Assembly: GCA_905221605.1 (NCBI GenBank)
Contig: CAJNDS010002808.1
Location: forward strand, 10,001-30,000
Source: Symbiodinium natans
Taxonomy: Eukaryota; Sar; Dinophyceae; Suessiales; Symbiodiniaceae
DNA: 20,000 bases
Direction of reading: 5' to 3'
Under the pieces are notes generated by a model. It worked only from the letters and a program-made list of their open reading frames with translations, was not told where the DNA came from and did no database searches. A program made the position numbers and the translations under genes. Below are positions 13,675-20,000 of the stretch, in pieces; positions within the stretch are counted from its first letter, which is position 1; each line of letters starts with the position of its first letter.

Positions 13675-13702
13675 CTGAGCGCTTTCGAGTTTGCGCAGGC
13701 TG
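13675..13702 (-). CDS. Weak microexon candidate
   Basis: On the minus strand CCTGCGCAAACTCGAAAGCG lies between CACTAACCCTGCAG and GCAAAA (GC donor). One frame reads L-R-K-L-E-S-A-Q. At 28 nt this may be chance. Confidence 0.2.
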
Positions 13703-14030
13703 CAGGGTTAGTGCAGGGATCAACCACGCTTTTCCCAATTTTTTTCCCGGGTTTTTGGGCTGCTGAAAGCTCAGGACAGACGAAGGTCTCTCGGATGGAG
13801 GCTGAGCATCTGAGTCTTTTTTGAGGCGGGTGGGGCTCTTAGTCAGAAGTTAGCCGGTTAGCCAACATGTCTGCGAGTCTTTGCGGGCTAGGCTCGAGGG
13901 TGGGAGGCTCGAAGCCTTTGGGGGCTAAACCCACATCCAAACCTAACCCTGAAATCCCAAACAGGCCCAGGAACCCCCCAAACCCGCGCTTGAATCCCGA
14001 AGCCCTTCAGCCCACGCAAAGCCAGACGAC

Positions 14031-14135
14031 TTGGGGATGTTCCCCCTTATTCTCACAGTCCTCAAATAGGGATGAAAGTACCCCCCTATTCTTATTGCCT
14101 ATGAAGGCCTGTGAGAAAAAGAGGTAACATGCCAA
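14031..14135. mobile_element. TTGGGATG foldback element, diverged copy
   Basis: A 105-bp inverted repeat. The left end is ttggggatgttccccctta. The right end reads inward as the inverse with substitutions (gaggtaacatgccaa). The interior retains CAGTCCT and ATAGGGAT. Confidence 0.82.
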
Positions 14136-14245
14136 GGTACCTCCACCAATGGGGATTTGGTGTTGGCGCCGATCCATGGGAATTCCACTGCCCTACTTGG
14201 AGGTTCACAGGTAGCCATAAGCAGGGTTAGAAGTATGGTAGCTAT

Positions 14246-14412
14246 ACTTATAGCCTACTTAGGACACTTATAACCCTACTTATAACCCTACTTAGGGCGC
14301 TTATAACCCTACTTATAACCCTACTTAGGGCACTTATAACCCTACTTAGGGTACCAAAAACCCTACTTCGGTTCCTAATTACGGCCCTACATAACTTACA
14401 ACCCTACTTCTA
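14246..14412 (-). repeat. Minisatellite of TTATAACCCTACTTAGGG units
   Basis: About ten alternating words, acttataaccct and acttagggcrc, giving a 12-bp sub-period within a longer repeat. Words ggtagcta (14237-14244) and tagctacc (14411-14418) form an 8-bp inverted pair at the two edges. Confidence 0.9.
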
Positions 14413-14455
14413 GCTACCCAAGGAACCTCCCAAAGTGCTCCCTTAGCTCAGGGGT

Positions 14456-14513
14456 CCCGGGCCAAGTCGAGGCCTCTTCCCTGGTGGGCTCCGATGTTGC
14501 TGAAGCGGATGAC
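14456..14513 (-). CDS. Candidate exon, unrecognised
   Basis: Minus-strand reading after CGGCCTCGGAAG gives V-I-R-F-S-N-I-G-A-H-Q-G-R-G-L-D-L-A-R, open to a TGA just beyond Asp-Pro. The donor could be GAAGAG, GCCTCG or GACCCC. The spacing V-x-x-F-S-x-x-x-A resembles leucine-rich repeats of the ribonuclease-inhibitor type, but one unit is not diagnostic. Confidence 0.38.
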
Positions 14514-14565
14514 CTTCCGAGGCCGGAGCCCTAAAGTCCTGAGCCCCCAGTTAAACCCTCAACCT

Positions 14566-14670
14566 CTAAACCCCCCCCCCCCCCAAATTAAACAAAACAA
14601 ACAAAGTTTAGAGGTATACTAAACCCCCCCCCCCCAAACTAACAAACAAAAAAGGAGCTTAAGAGGTATA
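14566..14670 (+). repeat. Two-copy tandem duplication with poly-C
   Basis: Two copies of about 53 bp (14566-14618 and 14619-14670). Each opens with ctaaa and a C run (14 C, then 12 C), followed by an A/C-rich stretch with acaaacaaa and a gaggtata end. The copies differ in C-run length and in the aagttta/agctta segment. Confidence 0.88.
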
Positions 14671-14734
14671 CTGACACCTGAACATCTTGGGTGGTTGAAG
14701 GCTTGGGGGGCAGGGGGGCGGTAAGGGAGTCATC

Positions 14735-14763
14735 GGGGGGGGGGGGGGGGGGGGGCGGGGGGG
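14735..14763 (+). repeat. Poly-G tract G21-C-G7
   Basis: Twenty-one G, one C, seven G, within a wider G-rich stretch from 14690 to 14790. Same length as the G21 run at 1891-1911. Confidence 0.97.
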
Positions 14764-14975
14764 CGGGCCGAGGGGTAAGGGGGAGGCGGGAAAGGTGCCC
14801 CAAAGTTCGCAGGGGCGCTTCGTCACGGCGGGATAGGAAGTTTAGGACGATGAGGTTGGGGGGTTGAAGGGAAGAAGGTAGAAGGCCTTCGGGGCAACGA
14901 CCCGTCAGCGTTCAACGAAAAAGCTCCCTTCTTGCCAGGTCACGGGCGGCTCGTCCGAATGTCCAGGACCCTTAC

Positions 14976-15029
14976 CTCCCAGGTTGTTGAAGGCAACCTG
15001 AGCCAGGAGCTTCGGGAGAAGTGTGGATC
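14976..15029 (-). CDS. Candidate 54-nt exon with GTAAGG donor, Asp-Pro family
   Basis: Minus strand, from GAT CCA to GAG, 18 codons in phase 0. The acceptor is CTCCAAGCAAG and the donor is canonical GTAAGG. The reading D-P-H-F-S-R-S-S-W-L-R-L-P-S-T-T-W-E shares length, opening D-P and closing aromatic-Glu with 4796-4849. It follows 15142-15238 in phase across a 112-nt intron (GTAAGT...CAAG) made almost wholly of TTTAGGG-type repeat. An alternative frame (L-L-P-K-L-L-A-Q-V-A-F-N-N-L-G) is also attractive, so the frame is not certain. Function unknown. Confidence 0.48.
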
Positions 15030-15040
15030 CTTGCTTGGAG

Positions 15041-15118
15041 GCCCTAAACCCTAAACCCTTAACCCTAAGCCCTAAACCCTAAACCCAAAACCCTAAAGCC
15101 CTAAAGCCCTAAACCCTT
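15041..15118 (-). repeat. Interstitial telomeric repeat, CCCTAAA, about 11 units
   Basis: Mixed CCCTAAA, CCCTTAA, CCCTAAG and CCCAAAA units on the plus strand. It occupies most of a 112-nt candidate intron. Confidence 0.95.
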
Positions 15119-15141
15119 AGAAAAACCCAATGAAAACTTAC

Positions 15142-15238
15142 ACCGGCCTGAGCCCCTTGAACCCAGAGAAATCCCAAGGAGCGCACGCGGGTTTTGGAAC
15201 CGGAGGCATGGAGACGGGAGCCGGAAGCCCAAACAAAA
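15142..15238 (-). CDS. Candidate 97-nt exon with GTAAGT donor, between telomeric blocks
   Basis: On the minus strand the acceptor CAATGCGCAG sits 9 nt after a 22-unit CCCTAAA array, and the donor is a perfect GTAAGT. All three frames are open. The phase-compatible one (phase 0 at the donor) ends K-T-R-V-R-S-L-G-F-L-W-V-Q-G-A-Q-A-G and continues into Asp-Pro of 14976-15029. This parallels L-Y-L-S-V...E-D-P at 12492-12232. Another frame (L-F-G-L-P-A-P-V-S-M-P-P-V-P-K-P) is equally protein-like. Splice signals here are the clearest in the left 17 kb. Function unknown. Confidence 0.52.
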
Positions 15239-15247
15239 CTGCGCATT

Positions 15248-15402
15248 GGGGTTTAGGGTTTAGGGTTTAGGGTTTAGGGTTTAGGGTTTAGGGTTTAGGG
15301 TTTAGGGTTGAGGGTTGAGGGTTTAGGGTTTAGAGTTCAGGGTTTAGGGTTTAGGGTTTAGGGTTTAGGGTTTAGGGTTTAGGGTTTAGGGTTTAGGGTT
15401 GA
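15248..15402 (+). repeat. Interstitial telomeric repeat, TTTAGGG, about 22 units
   Basis: Long array with TTGAGGG, TTTAGAG and TTCAGGG variants clustered mid-array (15308-15340). Confidence 0.98.
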
Positions 15403-15486
15403 AAAGTGCCAGAAAGCTGACAACCCCCCACTCCGAACATGCCCTTATAAACCACAAAGCCGAGAAGACCCAGCCGGTTTTGCAGC

Positions 15487-15563
15487 CCAAGACTCGTTGT
15501 ACTGGTTGAGCACCAGCTTCGTGCCCAGCGGCGAGGGCAGGAAGACTTTGACATCCTCCGGAG
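15487..15563 (-). CDS. Candidate 77-nt exon
   Basis: Minus strand, from ACAACCTCAG to GCTGCA (GC donor). The reading P-E-D-V-K-V-F-L-P-S-P-L-G-T-K-L-V-L-N-Q, then Y-N-E-S-W, has an alternating-hydrophobic pattern suggesting a beta hairpin. An inner acceptor (CCGGAG) would start it at GAT, as in the Asp-starting exons. Strongly protein-like composition and the only good frame here. Domain not recognised. Confidence 0.5.
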
Positions 15564-15595
15564 CTGAGGTTGTACCGGTGGAGGGGTTAGAGGAG

Positions 15596-15665
15596 TTGGT
15601 GCCTTAGGGGTTTTAGGGCTTTAGGACCAGGGTTGAGGGTGGCTTGGGGTCTTGGGGTCTTGGGT
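15596..15665 (+). repeat. Degenerate TTTAGGG-like tract
   Basis: ttaggggttttagggcttt, then ggttgagggtggcttggggtc on the plus strand. Confidence 0.65.
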
Positions 15666-16188
15666 TTAGCACCTGGGGTTCGGAGCATCGAAAGGTCGAT
15701 CGAGATCAAAGGGTGCACGGAGACTTCAGCATCCCACAGGCTAGGAGACTGGGGACATCACCCGTAGCAGCAGTAGAGAAAGAGCCCTCACGCAGAGCTG
15801 CGACAATGACGCGAGTGCGCGTGCACTTCTGGCATTAGTGCACGACTTGAGCTAGAGGCCCAACATTAAAGGGGAGCCTTTCACTGAAACGAAAGGGACG
15901 GCTCCTGACTCTTGAAGTCACCAGCATCTTCATTGAATAGAGTTCTGCAGTGTCGGTGTCGGCATTCAACCCAGCACACCACCACCAGAGGCATTGTTAC
16001 CACCCGGCGTCAGAACCCTAAGCAAACCCCAAAACCTGGGCCCAACCTGTGACGATCCGAAACGCCACACAAGACCCCCCCCCCTCCGACTCGCATGATC
16101 CATCATCATCAGGAAACTCGTCATAACAGCAATTGCTTGGGGACTGCAGCTTAGAGGTGCTTGAGATTCGAGGCTGGCCATAGATGGC
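15666..16188. other. Unassigned spacer
   Basis: Ordinary composition with a C9 run near 16075. A weak plus-strand frame (15644-15838) has no splice support. No call. Confidence 0.3.
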
Positions 16189-16246
16189 CCGAAACCCCTA
16201 AACCCTAAACCCTAAACCCTCAACCCTAAACCCTAAACCCTAACCC
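16189..16246 (-). repeat. Interstitial telomeric repeat, CCCTAAA, with inverted partner
   Basis: Eight units on the plus strand. aaaccctaac at the right edge pairs with gttagggttt at 16255-16264 (10-bp perfect inverted repeat). Confidence 0.95.
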
Positions 16247-16267
16247 CACAGCAAGGTTAGGGTTTAA

Positions 16268-16320
16268 GGCCTCCCAGTCCGCAGGAGTTCCCGGGGTCGG
16301 GCTGCGCGGCGCGCCTCTCG
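16268..16320 (-). CDS. Weak candidate exon
   Basis: Minus-strand reading R-G-A-P-R-S-P-T-P-G-T-P-A-D-W-E, between an AACGAG acceptor-like end and a GCCTTA GC donor. It is followed by TTTAGGG-type sequence on the minus strand, as at other exons. No relatives found. Confidence 0.25.
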
Positions 16321-16352
16321 TTTTGGTTACGACAACGACTGCCACATCGCCG

Positions 16353-16460
16353 TCTTCCGCTTCGACTTCTCTTTTTGCTTCTGCTTCTGCTTTTTACTTC
16401 TGCTTCTACTTTGGTTTCTGCTTCAACTTAAGTATTGTTGTTGCTGCTGTTGTGGTTGTC
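16353..16460 (+). repeat. Degenerate (CTTCTG)n then (GTT)n microsatellite
   Basis: Pyrimidine-rich CTTCTG/CTTCTA units to about 16430, then attgttgttgctgctgttgtgg. Confidence 0.8.
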
Positions 16461-17087
16461 AAGGTGGGAACCCGGAAACTGGCTGTGAAGGGAGTGGGGT
16501 ACCCCGCAAGCACATGGGTAGCCAGTGACAATGCACCCGTTTGACTCCCAAAGCCCCGTCACTACGAAAGAAGGAGCAATGCGAGACTCGGCAAATGAAC
16601 TGCAAGCCATCATTCGACAAGGAAGCCTTTACCCGCAAAACACAAAGTCCCCAAACAAGACCGCTGCATGCATCATGCACAGGTTCGCTGTTCCTGCCTG
16701 CAGGAATTCTACCCGGCAGCTCTTGCTGAACCCCGAGCTTCTGCTCCTGGTGATGCCAGGGGCGAGCACTTAACACCCTAAGCCCGAAGACGCTGCTAGC
16801 CCCCGGACCCTCACATCCTCAAAGCCAAGAGTTGAGTGACTTAGCTTGGGCTTGCTTAGTAGGGTGCTGAGACCAGGTCAGGCAGAACAAGGGCGGGTGC
16901 ACATGCAACGCGACGCACCCTGAATTTGAAAAACTCTAACCCTAGATCCCCAACCCTTCGCACTAAAATCTCCTAAGCCCCAAACAACCCCAAAGCCTTC
17001 CAGAGACATCTAGGGGGTCTAGGATAGTTTGGGGATTCCTTAGGGGATCGAAAAAAGAATTGCCCTCAAATCTCCCAGCCCTGACAC
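16461..17087. other. Unassigned spacer
   Basis: No array apart from CCCTAAA-like words at 16970-17000. A minus segment near 16880-16918 reads V-A-L-H-V-H-P-P-L-F-C-L-T-W and could be a further exon, but its ends cannot be placed. Plus frames at 16525-16773 lack splice support. Confidence 0.3.
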
Positions 17088-17191
17088 CCGAAGCCCCGAA
17101 GCCCCGAAGCCCTAAACCCTAAACCCTAAACCCTAAACCCTAAACCCTAAACTCTAAACCCTAAACCCTAAACCCTAAACCCTGAACCCAA
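17088..17191 (-). repeat. Interstitial telomeric repeat, CCCGAAG then CCCTAAA
   Basis: Three CCCGAAG units at the left edge, then about eleven CCCTAAA units with CTCTAAA and CCCTGAA variants. It ends four bases from the exon at 17195-17265. Confidence 0.97.
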
Positions 17192-17194
17192 AGC

Positions 17195-17265
17195 CTGTAG
17201 GATGCTTGGGGAGCGCAGGGCCAGCAGGAACGTGCGACCGGCCCAGGCACCTCCGACGGCGCTGC
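17195..17265 (-). CDS. Candidate 71-nt exon, G-R-T-F family, copy 3
   Basis: Minus strand, after CTTGTGCACCGAAG and before GCTTTG (GC donor). The reading S-A-V-G-G-A-W-A-G-R-T-F-L-L-A-L-R-S-P-S and on to I-L-Q has the same length and phase as 9652-9722. The upstream minus-strand sequence (complement of 17278-17335) is C-rich and telomere-like, giving a pyrimidine tract. The downstream side enters TTTAGGG-type repeat four bases on. This is the rightmost strong minus-strand exon. Function unknown. Confidence 0.52.
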
Positions 17266-17277
17266 CTTCGGTGCACA

Positions 17278-17335
17278 AGTAGGGTGGTTTAGGGTTTGAG
17301 GTTTGGGGATTGGGGTTTGAAGTTGGGGCTTTTTT
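17278..17335 (+). repeat. Degenerate TTTAGGG-like tract
   Basis: gtagggtggtttagggtttg, then aggtttggggattggggttt on the plus strand. Confidence 0.75.
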
Positions 17336-18422
17336 CGAAAAAACCAAAGGGCTTTGCAAGAAACACACATAGGGGCCCTTGAACTAGGACCCAAGTCCCC
17401 AAGCCCCAAAGGCTGCGGGAGAAGCTGCTCCTCCTTCGGGGTTTGGGGAAGCATTTGGAGTCAAGTCGTGTATTCCGAGCCTGGCTCTGCCGCAGCCCTC
17501 AGCGTGACCTGCGCAGTGAGGGTTCGGGTCCTCAGGCCCTGACCTCCACCAAGGCTTTACGCCCTAAACCCGAAGGGGATGCATGGGGCAGCCTCCCCTA
17601 CGCCATCCCAGTTCGCCAGGTTCAGTACTTGTGGGGCGTTTTGTAAGTCGAGGTCGAAGTCCACCCCAGCTGGCCGCGGGCTCTGCAACATGGAAGCGTT
17701 AACCCCTGCGAAAACGCCCGAAGCCCCTGAACGCCAGGCCCGAAACCGCAAACCCATGCCTGGATGGAGGACGCGTTCCGAAACTCGAAGATTGGCGCCG
17801 GGCCAGGCGGCATGCTGTAGGCAATCTGGAAGCGCGCGACCGCGTTGTTGAAGGGTTGCGGTCACGGGTTCCGGGCTTAGGGGTTAAGAAGGGTGCCGTA
17901 GTGTTTGGGGGAAGGAGGGCAAGTGTTCGTCTGATCCTAACGGAGAAGCCCTGACTTGAGATGAACTCCAGACCTTCAAGGGGTCAGCCAGAGAAAAGTT
18001 TAGGTCAGCTAACCTGTAGTCCCGCTGCGGTACTGAACAGCTCCTTAGCAAACTCGCAGGTGGTCTGAGCAGCAAGTCCCCACTGCGAAATGCAAACCGG
18101 AAAGGCTCAGAAACCTGAAGCCCTTTAAGCCCCAAGGACTAGTCACTAAGCTTCCCAAAAAAAAAAACTACCCTGAAGTCTCTCAATCCAGCCTAAACCC
18201 CAAAGCAAAGGTTCCCCAGGATTTTGGACACAAGCGCCGGGCCTCACCCGTCGGCCCGTGCAGCACTGTACCGTTGGGCAGGAAGGCGCCCTGCTAGGGG
18301 CTTTGGGTGGCGAAGATTCCTAGAACCTCAAGCCCTGGATCCCTTGTGGCTTTGAGGCCGAGAGCCTGGTTGAGGGTTGAAGGTCCAGGGGATGTCTAGG
18401 TTTTGGGCTGAGGTTGCTTTAG
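17336..18422. other. Unassigned spacer, some open frames
   Basis: GC-rich with open frames on both strands. The minus frame at 17557-17865 contains L-Q-H-A-A-W-P (cf. 555-580) and L-N-L-A-N-W-D-G-V-G-E-A (cf. the L-A-x(3)-W exons), so decayed or additional exons are likely between 17560 and 17830. Boundaries cannot be placed. G-rich telomere-like words recur at 18360-18425. Confidence 0.3.
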
Positions 18423-18549
18423 GGTTTGGCGCCCCTACTAAGTCCTACCAGGCTTTGAAGAGCTTGCACGCCGACACAGGCTTTGCCTTTGGGGCTCAGG
18501 TAACGATTTGCCCATCGTCATATGAGCTCAGCAATCATGGCCAGAAAAG
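18423..18549 (+). CDS. Candidate plus-strand exon
   Basis: Plus strand, starting after GGTTGCTTTAG (the AG lies within a TTTAGGG word) and ending AAAAG before GTAATA. It is open for 42 codons: F-G-A-P-T-K-S-Y-Q-A-L-K-S-L-H, then F-A-F-G-A-Q-V-T-I-C-P-S-S-Y-E-L. The frame meets TAA right at the donor, as expected of an exon end. An alternative donor GTAACG lies inside at about 18500. The opposite strand is also open over part of it. Product unrecognised. Confidence 0.4.
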
Positions 18550-18614
18550 GTAATAATCGTACAGGCCTGAAAAGGCTTTTTGAAAGGCATGATACTTTGC
18601 AACCGGTGCCCCAG

Positions 18615-18672
18615 GTCCGAGCTGGGCCGGACCCTGAAACTCTGTCCAACCGGCTCCCATCTAAGGATTGCA
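18615..18672 (+). CDS. Weak candidate plus-strand exon
   Basis: After GGTGCCCCAG two frames are open: V-R-A-G-P-D-P-E-T-L-S-N-R-L-P and, phase-compatible with the previous exon, S-E-L-G-R-T-L-K-L-C-P-T-G-S-H-L. The 3' end is uncertain (GCATAG near 18670). The intron to the previous exon would be only 65 nt. Confidence 0.28.
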
Positions 18673-18698
18673 TAGACGTGGACTTATCCTGAAACCCA

Positions 18699-19147
<449 letters not shown>

Positions 19148-19183
19148 CCGCACTAGAGCTCAGCAACAGGCCCTGCCTTCGCA

Positions 19184-19318
19184 GAAGCTTAAGGATTCTG
19201 CCTTTGCCTGAGCCATTTTGCCATTGGAGCTACGAGTCGACTCTGCTGTGAACCGCCGGGTCCCAATTCCCGGGCCTCACGCACACCGACAATAACGAGT
19301 TTGCAGAGGTAAGCGGTA
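19184..19318 (+). CDS. Possible plus-strand exon ending at GTAAGC
   Basis: It runs from CCTGCCTTCGCAG to a consensus GTAAGC donor at 19319. No single frame is open over the full length. One frame is open from 19189 to the donor, and another opens at the acceptor (S-L-R-I-L-P-L-P-E-P-F-C-H-W) but stops at 19240. Either the acceptor is elsewhere or only part is exon. Confidence 0.25.
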
Positions 19319-19319
19319 G

Positions 19320-19609
19320 GGTTTCCACTGCTCCGCGAGGTGGAAGGAGTACCCTCTTTAGTGACTTAATCATCTATGTTTCTGGAGGGGAAAAACAAGC
19401 GGATGGCGAGCCGAACGCGCCTCAGTACATTTCTCCTGCCTACACTTTTCCATTTACAAAAGGTTCTGCAGCACACAGACATCCTTGGAGCAGCGCAACA
19501 TTGGTCGACTACAGAGCCTGGCGTACCAGTGCTGAGGCCTGTTTTTGTGCCTCGAGCAGCTTCCCCGGGATGATGCACTCAGAGATCACTGCAATCCTTT
19601 TCTGTGCAG
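19320..19609. other. Spacer, probable intron or leader
   Basis: No array. It ends in the good acceptor AATCCTTTTCTGTGCAG. Short frames on both strands are not convincing. Confidence 0.3.
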
Positions 19610-19671
19610 TTTATGCGAAGTGGCAGCTTCTTCTCCGAGACACTCATGCTCAAAAGCCGCTTCGCAGACAA
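19610..19671 (+). CDS. Candidate 62-nt plus-strand exon
   Basis: After CTTTTCTGTGCAG and before GTACGTGAC (consensus donor). All frames are open: the most protein-like reads F-M-R-S-G-S-F-F-S-E-T-L-M-L-K-S-R-F-A-D-K, while the phase-compatible one with 19723-20000 starts L-C-E-V-A-A-S-S. The intron to the next exon would be 51 nt, short but with a superb tract. Product unknown. Confidence 0.35.
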
Positions 19672-19693
19672 GTACGTGACTGGCCACGACACG

Positions 19694-19722
19694 CCCCCTC
19701 CCCCCCCCCCTCCCCCCCCCAG
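19694..19722 (+). promoter_or_regulatory. C-rich tract plus AG, probable 3' splice site
   Basis: Twenty-seven positions, almost all C with two T, then AG. It is the strongest acceptor-like signal on the plus strand and precedes a long open frame. Confidence 0.55.
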
Positions 19723-20000
19723 TTCGAGCTACAGCCCAGTCACGTATTGCTTTGGATACTGTTGAAAGGGATTGCAGCGCAGCTGACATGCTGCTTGCTC
19801 CGGGGAAAACGTCAAACGTTGGTGAGGATGAGAAGTCTCCGATAAGGTTGTACGGACTTGCAACACAGCTGCCAAACACAAAGCTATCCAACGGCCTTCA
19901 GCACGACGTAATCCTCCCAACGCTGGCCCCGCTGAGCACCCTGATGTCTTTCGATGCACATGGGGTGCCCTTGTGGCCCCAGACGGGGCGCCGGGCCGGT
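19723..20000 (+). CDS. Candidate plus-strand exon running off the window
   Basis: Open for 92 codons to the window edge in the frame starting CGA at 19725. It includes S-R-I-A-L-D-T-V-E-R-D-C-S-A-A-D-M-L-L, I-R-L-Y-G-L-A-T-Q-L-P-N-T-K-L and L-M-S-F-D-A-H-G-V-P-L-W-P. The composition is mixed and globular-like with no low complexity. The frame is the only one open to the right edge. Partial, with no domain recognised. A second acceptor (CAACACAG near 19868) might divide it. Confidence 0.48.

Noticed and set aside
839-17191. Terminal telomere or chromosome end
   Set aside because: Blocks alternate in orientation and are separated by unique sequence. None is at a window edge in the right sense, so they are internal.
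19201-19225. A second spliced-leader-like word (AGCCATTTTG)
   Set aside because: Only 10 bases match and the following bases (CCATTGG) diverge from the leader. Expected by chance in a window this size.

Overview
The window reads as nuclear DNA of a protist with an Arabidopsis-type telomere repeat (TTTAGGG), most likely a dinoflagellate. Three things point that way. Plant-type telomeric repeats are scattered internally in both orientations. Candidate introns are often bounded by GC...AG as well as GT...AG. A 16-nt segment near the left end (298-313) matches 14 of 16 positions of the dinoflagellate spliced-leader core as I remember it. Chromerids, cryptophytes and green algae are not excluded. 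There are no bacterial operons and no rRNA or tRNA that I could recognise. Most long open frames are low-complexity artefacts of repeats.

Layout. From 1 to about 17.3 kb the window is a patchwork of interstitial telomeric blocks (about 20, from 40 to 220 bp), (TA)n and other microsatellites, homopolymer tracts, minisatellites and short foldback elements. Between these lie GC-rich pieces of 50-110 bp that read as exons on the MINUS strand. Several are related to each other. Exons at 17195-17265 and 9652-9722 are both 71 nt (a 67-nt relative lies at 1739-1805) and share the motif G-R-T-F. Exons at 14976-15029 and 4796-4849, and the homologous 54-nt core of 12232-12287, all open with Asp-Pro. 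Two exon pairs join in frame (12386-12492 to 12232-12287, and 5568-5838 to 5280-5507). The simplest reading is one or more minus-strand genes with many short exons encoding a repeat protein I cannot name. From about 18.4 kb to the right edge the evidence favours a second, plus-strand gene. It has exon-like segments at 18423-18549, 19610-19671 and 19723-20000, and a roughly 450-bp AGT/AGC/GGAGTA microsatellite lies in its probable intron.

The most unusual feature is where the telomeric repeats sit. In minus-strand terms, several introns begin with TTTAGGG-type repeats just after the donor and end with CCCTAAA-type repeats that run into the acceptor. The repeats would therefore supply the pyrimidine tract, and the two intron ends could pair. 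Clear cases are the introns near 6250-6760 and 10223-10691. Two introns break the rule.

A separate layer is a family of 94-105-bp foldback (MITE-like) elements with TTGGGATG termini: three full copies, one deletion derivative and one solo end. A different 129-bp foldback lies at 7067-7195. Exon limits, strand and gene number are inferences from reading frame, splice-like dinucleotides and internal similarity. No database search or transcript was available.
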